Shown: in pieces, positions 55,092 to 63,608 of the stretch
Layout: the number at the start of each line of letters is the position of its first letter
Numbering within the stretch: the stretch's first letter is position 1
NCBI RefSeq assembly: GCF_003003355.1
Contig: NZ_PVTQ01000001.1
Location: 434,001-498,000 of the forward strand
Direction of reading: 5' to 3'
Length of the DNA stretch: 64,000 nucleotides
DNA from: Donghicola tyrosinivorans
GTDB lineage: Bacteria; Pseudomonadota; Alphaproteobacteria; Rhodobacterales; Rhodobacteraceae
The notes under the pieces: generated by a model
The model's database searches: none
Told to the model about the DNA's origin: nothing
Seen by the model: only the letters and a program-made list of their open reading frames with translations
Translations under genes and position numbers: made by a program

Positions 55092-55888
55092 CAGTCTGGA
55101 TACCTTAAGATCAGCCCGTCATAGGCTGGTGTGACATGTGAAGGTGTTTCTGCCTCTACGTCACAATAATCAAGATCGATATGCATGTTTGTCAGGACTG
55201 CATAGCGGGGTTGCATTTTCTCGATCCATTCCAAGGCCTTGGCCAAGTGGGCGTGGGTCGGATGGGGCTTGCGGCGCAATGCGTCCAGAATCCAGCAGTC
55301 CAGCCCTTCCAGTGCGGGCCAAGCCTCGGCCTTTATCTCTGAAACATCAGGAAGATAGGCCACATCCTTGATGCGGAAGCCGAGTGCGTCGATGCTGCCA
55401 TGCTCGACCTCGAACGGGGTCAGGGTGATGTCCCCGCCAGCGCCGCTGATGGTGATCGGCCCGTCGATGCTGTGGATCGTCAGAATGGGCGGATAGGGCG
55501 AGCCTGCAGGCTGCACAAAGGCATAGCCGAACCGTGTCAGCAGGCTATCCTGCGTCGGCCCGTCGGCCCAGACATCCAGTTGCCGTCCGATGTTAAAGAC
55601 CACCTGCCGCAGATCGTCCAACCCGTGTGTGTGATCCGCGTGGGCATGGGTGTAGACCACGCCGTCCAATTCACCGACACCGGCCGAGATCAACTGGTCC
55701 CGCATGTCGGGGGTAGTGTCGATCAGAACGCGGGTGGTGCCGTCTTCGGTCTCACGCTCGACCAGCAATGAGCAGCGGCGGCGCACGTTGCGCGCGTCGT
55801 TAGGGTCGCATTCGCCCCAATGGCCGCCAAGGCGAGGAACCCCGCCCGACGATCCGCAGCCCAGAATGGTAAAGCGCAGCTCGGCCAT
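55091..55888 (-). CDS. MBL-fold metallo-hydrolase (PhnP-like)
   Basis: This 265-aa metallo-beta-lactamase-fold hydrolase has 'FTILGCGSSGGVPRLGGHWG' at the start, the metal site 'VVYTHAHADHTHGLDDLR' (H-x-H-x-D-H) and later His residues in 'HPTHAHLAKALEWI'. PhnP-like enzymes hydrolyse cyclic phosphodiesters; the true substrate here is unknown. It is packed between tatD and the transporter, sharing one base with the latter. Confidence 0.88.
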   Translation of the reverse strand: MAELRFTILGCGSSGGVPRLGGHWGECDPNDARNVRRRCSLLVERETEDGTTRVLIDTTPDMRDQLISAGVGELDGVVYTHAHADHTHGLDDLRQVVFNIGRQLDVWADGPTQDSLLTRFGYAFVQPAGSPYPPILTIHSIDGPITISGAGGDITLTPFEVEHGSIDALGFRIKDVAYLPDVSEIKAEAWPALEGLDCWILDALRRKPHPTHAHLAKALEWIEKMQPRYAVLTNMHIDLDYCDVEAETPSHVTPAYDGLILRYPD

Positions 55889-56695
55889 TTACGCGGCCTT
55901 CTGGAAGGCGGTGACCTTCGAGAACAGACGCTCGAAGTTGGCCTCCGTGGCGGCGGCGAATTCCTCATAGCTGATGCCGAACACTTCCGCGCCTTTGGCG
56001 GCGGTGTGGGCGCTATAGGCAGGCTCGTTCCGCTTGCCTCGGTAGGGAGGCGGGGCCAGATAGGGGCTGTCGGTCTCCACCAGAATACGGTCCAGCGGCG
56101 CGCTGGCGAATATGTCGCGTAGGTCCTGGCTTTTGGGGAAAGCCGCGATGCCGGACATGGACAGGTAGAAGCCCAGATCCAGCGCGGCGCGGCCCAGTTC
56201 GGCGCTGCTGGAGAAGCAGTGCATCACGCAGGAGTAAGCGCCGTTCTTGTATTCTTCGGTCAGGATGCGGGCCATGTCGTCATCCGCATCGCGGGCGTGG
56301 ATGATCAGGGGCAGGCCGCTTTCGCGGGCCGCTGCGATATGGATGCGCAGGCTGACTTTCTGCGCTTCGGCGCTGTCGGCGGTGTAGTGATAATCCAGAC
56401 CGGTTTCGCCAATGCCCACCATCTTGGGGTGCTTGGTCAGTTCCATCAGATCATCAAAGGTCACGGGGGGATGTTCGGCCACGCTCATGGGGTGGATGCC
56501 AGCGGCGTAGAACACCTGCGGATAGGTGTCCGCGATCCTTTGCACCTCTGCCAGCTTGTGCAGCTTGGTGCAAATGGTGACCATCCGGGTGACGCCCGCC
56601 TCTGTGGCGCGGGCGATGACCGCGTCCAACTCGCCTTCAAAGTCGGGGAAATCCAGATGGCAGTGACTATCGGTGATGTGTGCTTTTGCGCTCAT
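55889..56695 (-). CDS. tatD: TatD-family deoxyribonuclease/hydrolase
   Basis: This 268-aa TIM-barrel metal hydrolase has 'ITDSHCHLDFPDFEGELD', 'GIGETGLDYHYTADSAEAQ', 'PLIIHARDADDDMARIL' with metal His, 'VMHCFSSSAELGRAALDLGF' and 'ILVETDSPYLAPPPYRGKRN'. All metal ligands appear present. It is typically next to holB and metG in bacteria; here it overlaps holB by 4 bases. Confidence 0.92.
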   Translation of the reverse strand: MSAKAHITDSHCHLDFPDFEGELDAVIARATEAGVTRMVTICTKLHKLAEVQRIADTYPQVFYAAGIHPMSVAEHPPVTFDDLMELTKHPKMVGIGETGLDYHYTADSAEAQKVSLRIHIAAARESGLPLIIHARDADDDMARILTEEYKNGAYSCVMHCFSSSAELGRAALDLGFYLSMSGIAAFPKSQDLRDIFASAPLDRILVETDSPYLAPPPYRGKRNEPAYSAHTAAKGAEVFGISYEEFAAATEANFERLFSKVTAFQKAA

Positions 56696-57825
56696 TGGGC
56701 ACCTGCCGCCGTTCTGTTCATGTGAAACAGCGTATCTAGGATGAGAGCGGCAGGGTCAAGGTTCACCGCCCGCCCATGACGGAAGCGGGCCAGAGTCTCT
56801 TGCGCGGTGTCGGCCCATTTGCGGGCGGAATAGGCATCGGGGGCCAGCCGGTCGAACGCTTTTGGCTCTAGTTCGGCGGCGGCCACTTGCGAAGGGCCAA
56901 GGGCGCCGTGACGGGCAAGGCGGGCAAACGCCAGATCCAGAAGGGTGCCGAACAGCTCTAGCTTGGCTTCGGCGTTCTTGGCGCCAAGGCCCTCGGCCAG
57001 TTTGATGGCGCGGTGCTGATCCATCTGGGGCATGGTGCCCATCAGTTCCACCAGTTGGCGGTACATGGGCAGGCCGTCCAGTTGCAAAAGGCGCATCGCC
57101 CCGCCGACCGAGCCACCAGACAGCGCGGCCAGCGCATCCGTATTCTCGGCCACATCGGCACCGGCCTGTTCCAGCGCCTGCGCCATCGTGCCTGCATCCA
57201 AGGGACGCAACCGCAATTCGCGGCAACGCGACCGGATGGTCGGCAGCAAGCGCGAGGGCTGGTGGCTGATCAGAAGGATTGTGGTGCGGGCGGGGGGCTC
57301 TTCCAGCATTTTCAGCAGAGCGTTGGCGGCCTGCGTGTTCATCTCATCAGCGCTGTCCACGATCACTACGCGGCGACCGCCATCAACGGCAGAGAGGCTA
57401 AAGAACCCGTGCAGCTTGCGCACCTCATCTACGGTGATCTGGGCGCGCAGCTTGCCCGTCTTGTCGTTCCAACCACGGCGCAGCAAGAAGAGGCCCGGTT
57501 CTGATAGGGCGGCTATCCGGCGGGCAACGGGGTGTTCGGGGTCAACAGCCAAGGATGTGGCAGGGGGAGGCGCACCGAAAAGGCCGCCGCCGTCATCGGC
57601 AGGTTGGGACAACAAGAACCGTGCAATGGCCCAAGCAAAGGTTGCCTTGCCGACCCCTTGCGGGCCGGTGATCATCCAGCCGTGGTGCAGACGGTCGCTG
57701 TTGAACGCATCCAGAAACGCCGCCTCGGCCTCGGGGTGGCCAATCAGGCGCAGGGTCTCACGCGGATGCGGCGCACCCTCAACGCGGTCGGGCTCTGGGA
57801 TTTGTTCGGCTTCGGGCGCTTTCAT
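56692..57825 (-). CDS. holB: DNA polymerase III delta' subunit
   Basis: This 377-aa clamp-loader subunit has 'LHHGWMITGPQGVGKATFAW' with a P-loop, 'VVIVDSADEMNTQAANALLKMLEEPP' and the sensor 'RLLPTIRSRCRELRLRPL' region. It loads the sliding clamp with delta and tau/gamma. It overlaps tmk and tatD by 4 bases each; tmk-holB-tatD is a common bacterial order. Confidence 0.94.
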   Translation of the reverse strand: MKAPEAEQIPEPDRVEGAPHPRETLRLIGHPEAEAAFLDAFNSDRLHHGWMITGPQGVGKATFAWAIARFLLSQPADDGGGLFGAPPPATSLAVDPEHPVARRIAALSEPGLFLLRRGWNDKTGKLRAQITVDEVRKLHGFFSLSAVDGGRRVVIVDSADEMNTQAANALLKMLEEPPARTTILLISHQPSRLLPTIRSRCRELRLRPLDAGTMAQALEQAGADVAENTDALAALSGGSVGGAMRLLQLDGLPMYRQLVELMGTMPQMDQHRAIKLAEGLGAKNAEAKLELFGTLLDLAFARLARHGALGPSQVAAAELEPKAFDRLAPDAYSARKWADTAQETLARFRHGRAVNLDPAALILDTLFHMNRTAAGAQ

Positions 57826-58463
57826 CGGTCCTCGGCAGCGTCGAAAAGGGTGCGGATCTGGCGGGCCACATCGTCAATCGGTTGATCGCCATTCACAATG
57901 CGAAAGCGATCCGCGAATTCGCGGGCAAGGCCAAGAAAACCGTCGCGCATTTTCTGCTGGAGTTCCACCCCGAAGCTTTCGAACCGCTCTTCACTGCCCT
58001 GACGGCCCAAGGCGCGGGCAAGGCCCACCTCTGGTGGCATGTCCACCAGAACCGTCAGATCAGGTTCTTGGCCGATCATCAGGCTGTGCAGCGCATCTAC
58101 CTTTTCGCGCAGATCGCCACGGCTGAGGCCCTGATACATGCGGGTGCTGTCGGCAAAGCGATCACAGATCACAGTTTTTCCAGCAGCCACCGCGGGCCAG
58201 ATCACCCGTTCCAGATGATCGCGGCGGGCGGCGGCGAACAGCAAGATTTCGGTCTCGGCGCTCCAGCGGTCTTTGTCCCCTTGCAGGACAAGTGCGCGGA
58301 TTTCCTCGGCCCCCGGGCTACCGCCCGGTTCGCGGGTCAGCACCACATCGCGGCCTTCAGCGCGCAGTGCCTCGGCCAAGAGGCGGGCCTGCGTGGATTT
58401 GCCGGACCCGTCGATCCCTTCAAAGGTCACGAACAGTCCGCCGCGTGTCGTCTTGTCAGTCAT
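57822..58463 (-). CDS. tmk: Thymidylate kinase
   Basis: This 213-aa dTMP kinase has P-loop 'VTFEGIDGSGKSTQARLLAE', the dTMP-binding 'LTREPGGSPGAEEIRALVL' (DRx partner 'VICDRFADSTRMYQG') and a LID region near 145-160. It makes dTDP for DNA synthesis. It overlaps holB by 4 bases and shares one base with the upstream carboxypeptidase gene. Confidence 0.96.
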   Translation of the reverse strand: MTDKTTRGGLFVTFEGIDGSGKSTQARLLAEALRAEGRDVVLTREPGGSPGAEEIRALVLQGDKDRWSAETEILLFAAARRDHLERVIWPAVAAGKTVICDRFADSTRMYQGLSRGDLREKVDALHSLMIGQEPDLTVLVDMPPEVGLARALGRQGSEERFESFGVELQQKMRDGFLGLAREFADRFRIVNGDQPIDDVARQIRTLFDAAEDR

Positions 58464-59626
58464 TAGTTCGCGGCAGCCTCGGCCTGTTCACCAAGCTGGC
58501 GCAGCAGCACCTGCGCGGCGGTGCGCACGCGGCCTACAAAGCCCGCGCGGTCCACGCTGGAACTGGCGACCAGCGGCAGGCGGCGTTCAGGCAGACCCTC
58601 GGGGCGCAGGACCAGTTCGGCCACCGCTTGGCCCTTTTGGATCGGAGCCTCGATCGGGCTGTCGTAGATCACCTCGGCGGGGATGTCGTTGCCCGCCAGA
58701 ACCGGCAGTAGCAGTTTCACGTCCTCGGCGGCGACCAGATCAACGGTTGTCTCGTTTCCCATCCAGACTTTGGCGGTAGCTAGGGGCGCTTCGGGGGCGG
58801 CGATGTGGCGTTCTGCGAATTGGCGAAAGGCCCAAGTAACGATCCGTTCAGCCTCCTCTGCGCGGGCTTGCTGCGAGGGAAGACCGCTCATAGCGAAAAC
58901 GATGCGACGGTCGCTCTGCTTGGCCGAACCGACCAGACCATAGCCCGCCTCTTCGGTGTGGCCGGTCTTCAGACCATCCGCGCCGATGCCCAAGCTAAGA
59001 AGGGGGTTTCGGTTGTACTTGTTCTGGGGCGCACGACCGTCAAACTCGAAAACTTTCTGGGAAAACAGCGGATAGTACTGGGGGAAGTCCTGCATCAGGT
59101 GGTTTCCCAGTGTCACCAGATCCTTCATGCTCATCCGGTGTCCGGCAGCAGGCCAGCCGTTCGAGTTCGCGAAGGTCGAGTTTTCCAAGCCGATCTGGCG
59201 GCCCCGTTCGGTCATCATGCGGGCAAAGCCCGCTTCGGTCCCGTCCGGCGACAGAGCCTCGGCCAGCACCGCGCAGGCATCATTGCCCGACAGAACGATC
59301 ACGCCGCGGATCAAATCCTCGACCTTCACGCGGTCGGTGGTATCCAGAAACATGGTCGAGCCGCCATAGCTCATGGCATGGGCCGAAACAGGCAGCTTTT
59401 CATCCAGCGTCAAACGCCCGTCGCCCAAGGCCTCGAAGGTCATGAACAGGGTCATGAGCTTGGACATCGAGGCCGGAGGCAGGGATTCCTCGGCGTTCTT
59501 GGACAGCAATACGGTGCCTGTCGTCTGGTCATAGACATAGGCTGCGCGCGCCCGTGTCTCAAACGACAGAACCGGGGTGGCGGCAACACTTGCCAGCAAG
59601 CCAGCGATCAGTACCAGTTTACGCAT
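58463..59626 (-). CDS. dacC: D-alanyl-D-alanine carboxypeptidase (PBP5/DacC type)
   Basis: This 387-aa penicillin-binding protein trims pentapeptides in peptidoglycan. It has a signal peptide (1-21), the SxxK motif S53-K56 in 'PPASMSKLMTLFMTFEAL', SGN in 'GVIVLSGNDACAVLAEAL', KTG in 'ADGLKTGHTEEAGYGLV' and a C-terminal PBP5 beta domain. The gene symbol (dacA versus dacC) is by family only. It reads from 59626 towards tmk and stands directly downstream of the SPOR lipoprotein gene. Confidence 0.93.
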   Translation of the reverse strand: MRKLVLIAGLLASVAATPVLSFETRARAAYVYDQTTGTVLLSKNAEESLPPASMSKLMTLFMTFEALGDGRLTLDEKLPVSAHAMSYGGSTMFLDTTDRVKVEDLIRGVIVLSGNDACAVLAEALSPDGTEAGFARMMTERGRQIGLENSTFANSNGWPAAGHRMSMKDLVTLGNHLMQDFPQYYPLFSQKVFEFDGRAPQNKYNRNPLLSLGIGADGLKTGHTEEAGYGLVGSAKQSDRRIVFAMSGLPSQQARAEEAERIVTWAFRQFAERHIAAPEAPLATAKVWMGNETTVDLVAAEDVKLLLPVLAGNDIPAEVIYDSPIEAPIQKGQAVAELVLRPEGLPERRLPLVASSSVDRAGFVGRVRTAAQVLLRQLGEQAEAAAN

Positions 59627-59653
59627 GTCCAGAACTCCTATCTGCGTCGCTGC

Positions 59654-60511
59654 TTAGTCTGTCACGAAATAGGCGTCGGTAAAGCCTTCGGTCTTCACTT
59701 TTGCCAACAAATCCGTTCTTTCCGATTTGTTCGCTGCGGGTCCGACAACGACACGCCAGAAGGTTTTGCCGCTGCTGTTGTGCTTGGTCACCTTGGGGAC
59801 GATGCCGATCTTGCTCATCCGGTCAGCGGTGCGGGTGGCGTTCGCCTCCACACTGAAGATGCCGATCTGGATGTAGGGTTTCGAGAGCGAGGACGCCTGT
59901 GGCGCGGGCGCTGCCGGTGCCACAGGTGCCATCGGGGCAGGGGCCGCAATCACGTCGCTGCCCGGAACAGGCGCATCAATGGCGGCCTCGGCGGCGGCGA
60001 TGGGATCAAGTGCTGCTGTTTCGATTTCCGGTGCGCCGTCCAAGGGCGCGGCATCCATGGGCATTGCGGCCTCAGGCTCGGCCACTTCCTGACGGCGCAG
60101 GGCGACAACGTTCAGATCGGCAGGCGCACCAGCCAGCATTCCCAGCGCCTCGGCCGCATCGGACGAGACTGCAAGGCGGGGGCCGGGGGTTTCCCGTTCG
60201 CGGCGGAACAGGGCACCGATCACGAACTTGCCGTTTGCTTCATTGCGGATGATGACCCGCTCGGGCTCGGACACGTCGGGGTGGGCAACCCAAACACCGC
60301 CAAGCGAGGGGCGGCCGTCCCATAGACCTTTTTCCATAGCCTGAAAGACCTCGGGTGCTTCAACATCACGCTCGACAATGCGGGTCGAAGGCGCTGCGGT
60401 TTCTGCCTCGGGCTTGCTCTGCCCAAGCGGTAGGCCGCCTTCCATACAACCCGCCAAAAGCGCGATCATCGCCACCCCGCCAAGGGTCGATTTCAAGGTG
60501 TTATGTGCCAT
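59654..60511 (-). CDS. SPOR-domain lipoprotein
   Basis: This 285-aa protein has a lipoprotein leader with lipobox LAGC ('MIALLAGCMEGG'), a long Pro/Ala-rich middle part and a C-terminal SPOR domain ('PYIQIGIFSVEANATRTADR', 'WRVVVGPAANKSERTDLLAK'). SPOR domains bind denuded peptidoglycan at division sites. Together with the carboxypeptidase it suggests septal wall remodelling. It is the first gene of the - strand cluster; the promoter should lie in the 256-base gap upstream. Confidence 0.88.
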   Translation of the reverse strand: MAHNTLKSTLGGVAMIALLAGCMEGGLPLGQSKPEAETAAPSTRIVERDVEAPEVFQAMEKGLWDGRPSLGGVWVAHPDVSEPERVIIRNEANGKFVIGALFRRERETPGPRLAVSSDAAEALGMLAGAPADLNVVALRRQEVAEPEAAMPMDAAPLDGAPEIETAALDPIAAAEAAIDAPVPGSDVIAAPAPMAPVAPAAPAPQASSLSKPYIQIGIFSVEANATRTADRMSKIGIVPKVTKHNSSGKTFWRVVVGPAANKSERTDLLAKVKTEGFTDAYFVTD

Positions 60512-60767
60512 CGGGACTGCCCTTTTGCCTTTTTGTCGGTGCTTTTCGCACCTTTATGTCAGGTGCCGCACCTGAGGATTTGCGGCTTTGCGGTGCACTC
60601 TACTCAAGAGCCCCGATCTTGGAAAGTCTGCCGATAACAGTTGGCTGAATTCTTCTGATGTTTTGAATAGCTTTAGTTTGCAGGAGCCCCCTTTTCGAAT
60701 CGTTCCCGTCGCGGTAGTCCGACCTTCACTTTGGACCTTGCGGCTTTGCAGCGGTACCGAAGACTGC
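60512..60767. promoter_or_regulatory. Intergenic region with palindrome and repeats
   Basis: No gene is seen. It contains a perfect palindrome TCAGGTG-CCG-CACCTGA (60559-60575), 48 bases upstream of the SPOR lipoprotein start, where an operator would fit. A 12-bp direct repeat TTGCGGCTTTGC occurs at 60580-60591 and 60738-60749. Promoters for the - strand cluster and the tRNA-Ser gene are expected here. Confidence 0.45.
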
Positions 60768-60857
60768 GGAAGTGTGGCCGAGTGGTTTAAGGCTCTAGTC
60801 TTGAAAACTAGCGTGCGGGGAACCGTACCGTGGGTTCGAATCCCACCGCTTCCGCCA
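60768..60857 (+). tRNA. tRNA-Ser(TGA)
   Basis: The class II tRNA is complete. Acceptor arms GGAAGTG (60768) and CGCTTCC pair with one G-U. The anticodon stem CTAGT/ACTAG has loop CTTGAAA, giving anticodon TGA (reads UCN codons). A long variable arm follows, the T loop is GTTCGAATC, and CCA is encoded at 60855-60857. Mobile-element-like repeats begin directly downstream. Confidence 0.97.
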
Positions 60858-61149
60858 AATCTTATTTAAAATCAATTGCTTAGACCAATCATTTGGCGTC
60901 TGCCCCCTTGTGTGCCCCCTTGCTTGGCATTGCTAAGGGACTCGTCTTCGTCTCATGCTGTTTCGACATGTTGCGGTGAAGCGATTGTCTTTCTACACAG
61001 CGACGAAATAGCTAGCTACTAAGTGCTGAGGTGAGGCGGCGCAGCTGCCTGTTGTAGCTTGCCGGAGGCTTGCATTGGTTGCATGGCAGGTGAATGCTTA
61101 TTTGTGGTTCATTTTTTAAACAAATTCGTTTGAGGGGACACATAAAGAA
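60858..61149. other. Probable remnant of an integrated-element end behind tRNA-Ser
   Basis: No gene is visible. TGCCCCCTTG occurs twice, at 60901-60910 and 60913-60922, with a 12-base period. Read on the other strand (CAAGGGGGCA) it resembles the GGGGCAC arm motifs of the tRNA-Leu element. Composition turns AT-rich right after the tRNA. An integrase gene is absent. Confidence 0.5.
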
Positions 61150-62748
61150 ATGCGATTGCCAGTCACGATGAGTAATTCTCGACAGGGGCGCTATGGTGAG
61201 GCGCGTTTCGCTGAACTTTGCCAAAATCCATCGGCAGGTGTTGAGGCGGTGGTTAATAAGGCTTCAGACGATGAACATGGTTGGGATCATGTCGTAGACT
61301 TGGTGCCTTATGCCATGAAGCATAAACCTGCCGATCTTGCGGATCATTTGGTTCAATGTTTTGCGCAGATCAAAACTACGCGGGGTGAGAAGGTCGCCGC
61401 GCGCATTAAATTGAGTAACGCGCTAAAAGCTGCAAAATCGCCAAACCCAAGTTTTGTATTCTTGTTTCATCAATACTCTGAGCATGAAGTGCCTGTGCTT
61501 TACGGTCGTCACATATGGGAAGATGAAATAAACTGGATACTAGAGAAGGCGCGCGAGGTTTCTGTGAAAGAACCCCAAAAGCCTTTGCATAAAGTTTTTT
61601 TAAATCTTCGATTTGGGCAAGGGGATATGGTCGATGGTCACCCTAGTGACTGGATGTTCAAAGCTGTTGAGCGCTTGGGTGCAGGGCGCTACTCCAAGGC
61701 AAAGATTAAAGTTGTCGAGACAGTGGGCTATGAGCCGTTTTCCCATCTAGGGAAGTTGCAGTTTCCCACAGGGACTTCTTTGAGGGATTTAGTATCTCAT
61801 CAACTTGGAATGATTGATGATTTGCCGGTGAGCAGGGTCCAGTTCTTTGATCGGCGCTTCGGTATTGAAGTCCAAACTTCTGACGAACTTGGGGGTGGTC
61901 GCATTGAAATTTCAGGGAGGGAGATGCCCGCTACCTTGAGGCTTGTTTCTTCTGATGGTCGAGCGATAGAGATACCGGCTATTGTTCTCACCCCCTCTTT
62001 TCTCGAAGTTGATGATCCAGAGTTTCGCCTTCGTGTGGATGCCGGAGGCATCAATATTTTTCAATCTGTTGGTGATCAAAGGCAAGAGTTTAATTACAAG
62101 TTAGACGTTAACCAGCCACGCAATTTGAGGCAATTAATTGGCCTTATGTGCCTATTGGATTGGGGCGTGGATGATGGGGTCAAGTTTGAAGTGTATATTG
62201 AAGAAGGTGAAATTCTTTCCGGAGAAGTGACGGGATTGCCGCCAGTGGAGAGTTGGGTGCACATGCAGGCAGTGGCAGGACTTCACATCTTGGACATTAT
62301 AGGTCCGGGGAAATGTGACAAGGTTGAGATAAGTCACGTAGAATTTAACAAGTGCGTGAAAGATATGTATTTTGTAGCCTCAATCGTGGGTGCGGGGTCA
62401 TTCAATTTTCAGGGCGTTTTCGCACGGGAAATCGAGAATTTCTCAGGATTGCTGGGCTATAGTTTTACGGAGGTAGGCGGGTGGTGCATTGGCGCAATTT
62501 ACCAATTTGAATGTAAGGCTAGAGGTGGCGCTGATGATATGCAGGTATTTTATTTCTCAAATTCAAGAATTTTGAAGCGATTTTCTTTTAGGCAGCCAAT
62601 AGAAGTTTTTAAAAAATTAGTTGTTTTGGAGTTCGAGAAAGTACGGGCTAACCTGAGCGACCCACATGCAGTGCTGCTGAATGGTAACTTTTCAGAGTTG
62701 GGCTGTGCCGTAAATGAGGGCAGAGATATTAGTTTGGACATTCGTTGA
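61150..62748 (+). CDS. Unrecognised 532-aa protein with PD-(D/E)xK-like N-terminus
   Basis: The N-terminal 80 residues look like a DUF4365/DUF4297-type nuclease core: 'GRYGEARFAELC' with Glu, 'DDEHGWDHVVDLVP' with Asp, and 'HLVQCFAQIKTTRG' supplying the Q-x-K pair. The remaining 400 residues are mixed alpha/beta with no motif I recognise ('GVDDGVKFEVYIEEGEILS', 'GLLGYSFTEVGGWCIGAIYQ'). The gene is AT-richer and uses different codons from the chromosome. A GAGGGG ribosome binding site supports ATG 61150; ATG 61168 is an alternative. It stands alone behind a tRNA, as solitary defence genes often do. Function is inferred only. Confidence 0.6.
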   Translation: MRLPVTMSNSRQGRYGEARFAELCQNPSAGVEAVVNKASDDEHGWDHVVDLVPYAMKHKPADLADHLVQCFAQIKTTRGEKVAARIKLSNALKAAKSPNPSFVFLFHQYSEHEVPVLYGRHIWEDEINWILEKAREVSVKEPQKPLHKVFLNLRFGQGDMVDGHPSDWMFKAVERLGAGRYSKAKIKVVETVGYEPFSHLGKLQFPTGTSLRDLVSHQLGMIDDLPVSRVQFFDRRFGIEVQTSDELGGGRIEISGREMPATLRLVSSDGRAIEIPAIVLTPSFLEVDDPEFRLRVDAGGINIFQSVGDQRQEFNYKLDVNQPRNLRQLIGLMCLLDWGVDDGVKFEVYIEEGEILSGEVTGLPPVESWVHMQAVAGLHILDIIGPGKCDKVEISHVEFNKCVKDMYFVASIVGAGSFNFQGVFAREIENFSGLLGYSFTEVGGWCIGAIYQFECKARGGADDMQVFYFSNSRILKRFSFRQPIEVFKKLVVLEFEKVRANLSDPHAVLLNGNFSELGCAVNEGRDISLDIR

Positions 62749-62962
62749 GCGGTGAAAGTTCTGGTGTGAGATATTCGGAACCTCTCTATGAACGCTTGCT
62801 ATTGGGCCTTTGTTTGGTCGGTCGGGTCGCGGGCACCGTGCTTCGCCCCCCGGCCTCCCCCGAACGCCGCAGTTTTTCTCTTATCCCCCAGCACGGCAAA
62901 ATTTGTGTGTTCTGGACTTTTTGACGATTCAGACAAATTAAAGAACGTCCCGTGCCGGGGTT
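62749..62962. other. Gap without recognisable gene
   Basis: These 214 bases between the nuclease-like gene and the convergent small membrane protein gene hold no convincing frame, tRNA or terminator that I can see. Confidence 0.5.
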
Positions 62963-63406
62963 CTAAGTTGGGCGAAAGCCCGCGAAAACCCAAAGGCCTA
63001 CACGCTTCAAGATCAAGAAGCCTAGTAGAAAAATGAATGGGAATGTTGCTACCGTAAGTCGTACCAAAGGCTCGTCCCCGGAAGCACGGTTTAGCATGGA
63101 TTGGGGTGTGGTAACGTGGCAATAACGCTGAATTTCAGATGAAAAGTAGTAAATTGTGCTATCGGGAGCGAAGCCCTTCGGGAGGGATTTGAAGTGCGAT
63201 GGGCACCAGTTTTTATCTGATAGTTCTGCAAGAGCGATCTTTTGACCTGCCAGTTCGTCGCCCGCTGCAATTAGAAAGAAGATTGTCCAAGGCACTGCAA
63301 GGCAAATCCAGAGCCTAAATCCGCCTCTGCCCCAATTGATCTTACTCAGCTTGCGGGAAACACTCTTTTGGTTCGTCTGCTGTTTGCCTTCTACCTCTCC
63401 GCTCAA
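62963..63406 (-). CDS. Small hypothetical membrane protein
   Basis: This 147-aa protein has two hydrophobic segments, about 32-48 ('LWICLAVPWTIFFLIAAG') and 117-135 ('TVATFPFIFLLGFLILKRVG'), enclosing a loop of about 70 residues with two Cys. The start is TTG 63406 with GGGGG upstream. No family recognised. It is convergent with the nuclease-like gene and is part of the same AT-rich block. Confidence 0.5.
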   Translation of the reverse strand: MSGEVEGKQQTNQKSVSRKLSKINWGRGGFRLWICLAVPWTIFFLIAAGDELAGQKIALAELSDKNWCPSHFKSLPKGFAPDSTIYYFSSEIQRYCHVTTPQSMLNRASGDEPLVRLTVATFPFIFLLGFLILKRVGLWVFAGFRPT

Positions 63407-63608
63407 ATCAACCCCCTGCCGGTGTTTTGTGTTGCCGTGACAGTTGCTGTAATTTTATTGAGCATTGCAAGTCCCGTTGCTGCTGCCGTCCAGAGTGAAT
63501 TGGAAGCCATGTCAGGCGTATTTGTTAATTGTAATAAATTGAAAATTTACGTCGTGATGCTAAAATTAGTTGATCTGCCAAGTGGCATTGGATTTTAGGT
63601 AAGCTAAA
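63407..63608. other. Gap without recognisable gene
   Basis: About 200 bases, AT-rich towards its end. It probably holds the divergent promoters of the small membrane protein gene and the partial gene at the window edge; no specific box is convincing. Confidence 0.4.

Noticed and set aside
63368-63598. 76-codon + strand frame overlapping the small membrane protein
   Set aside because: It overlaps the start of the - strand gene, lacks a ribosome binding site and gives no recognisable protein.
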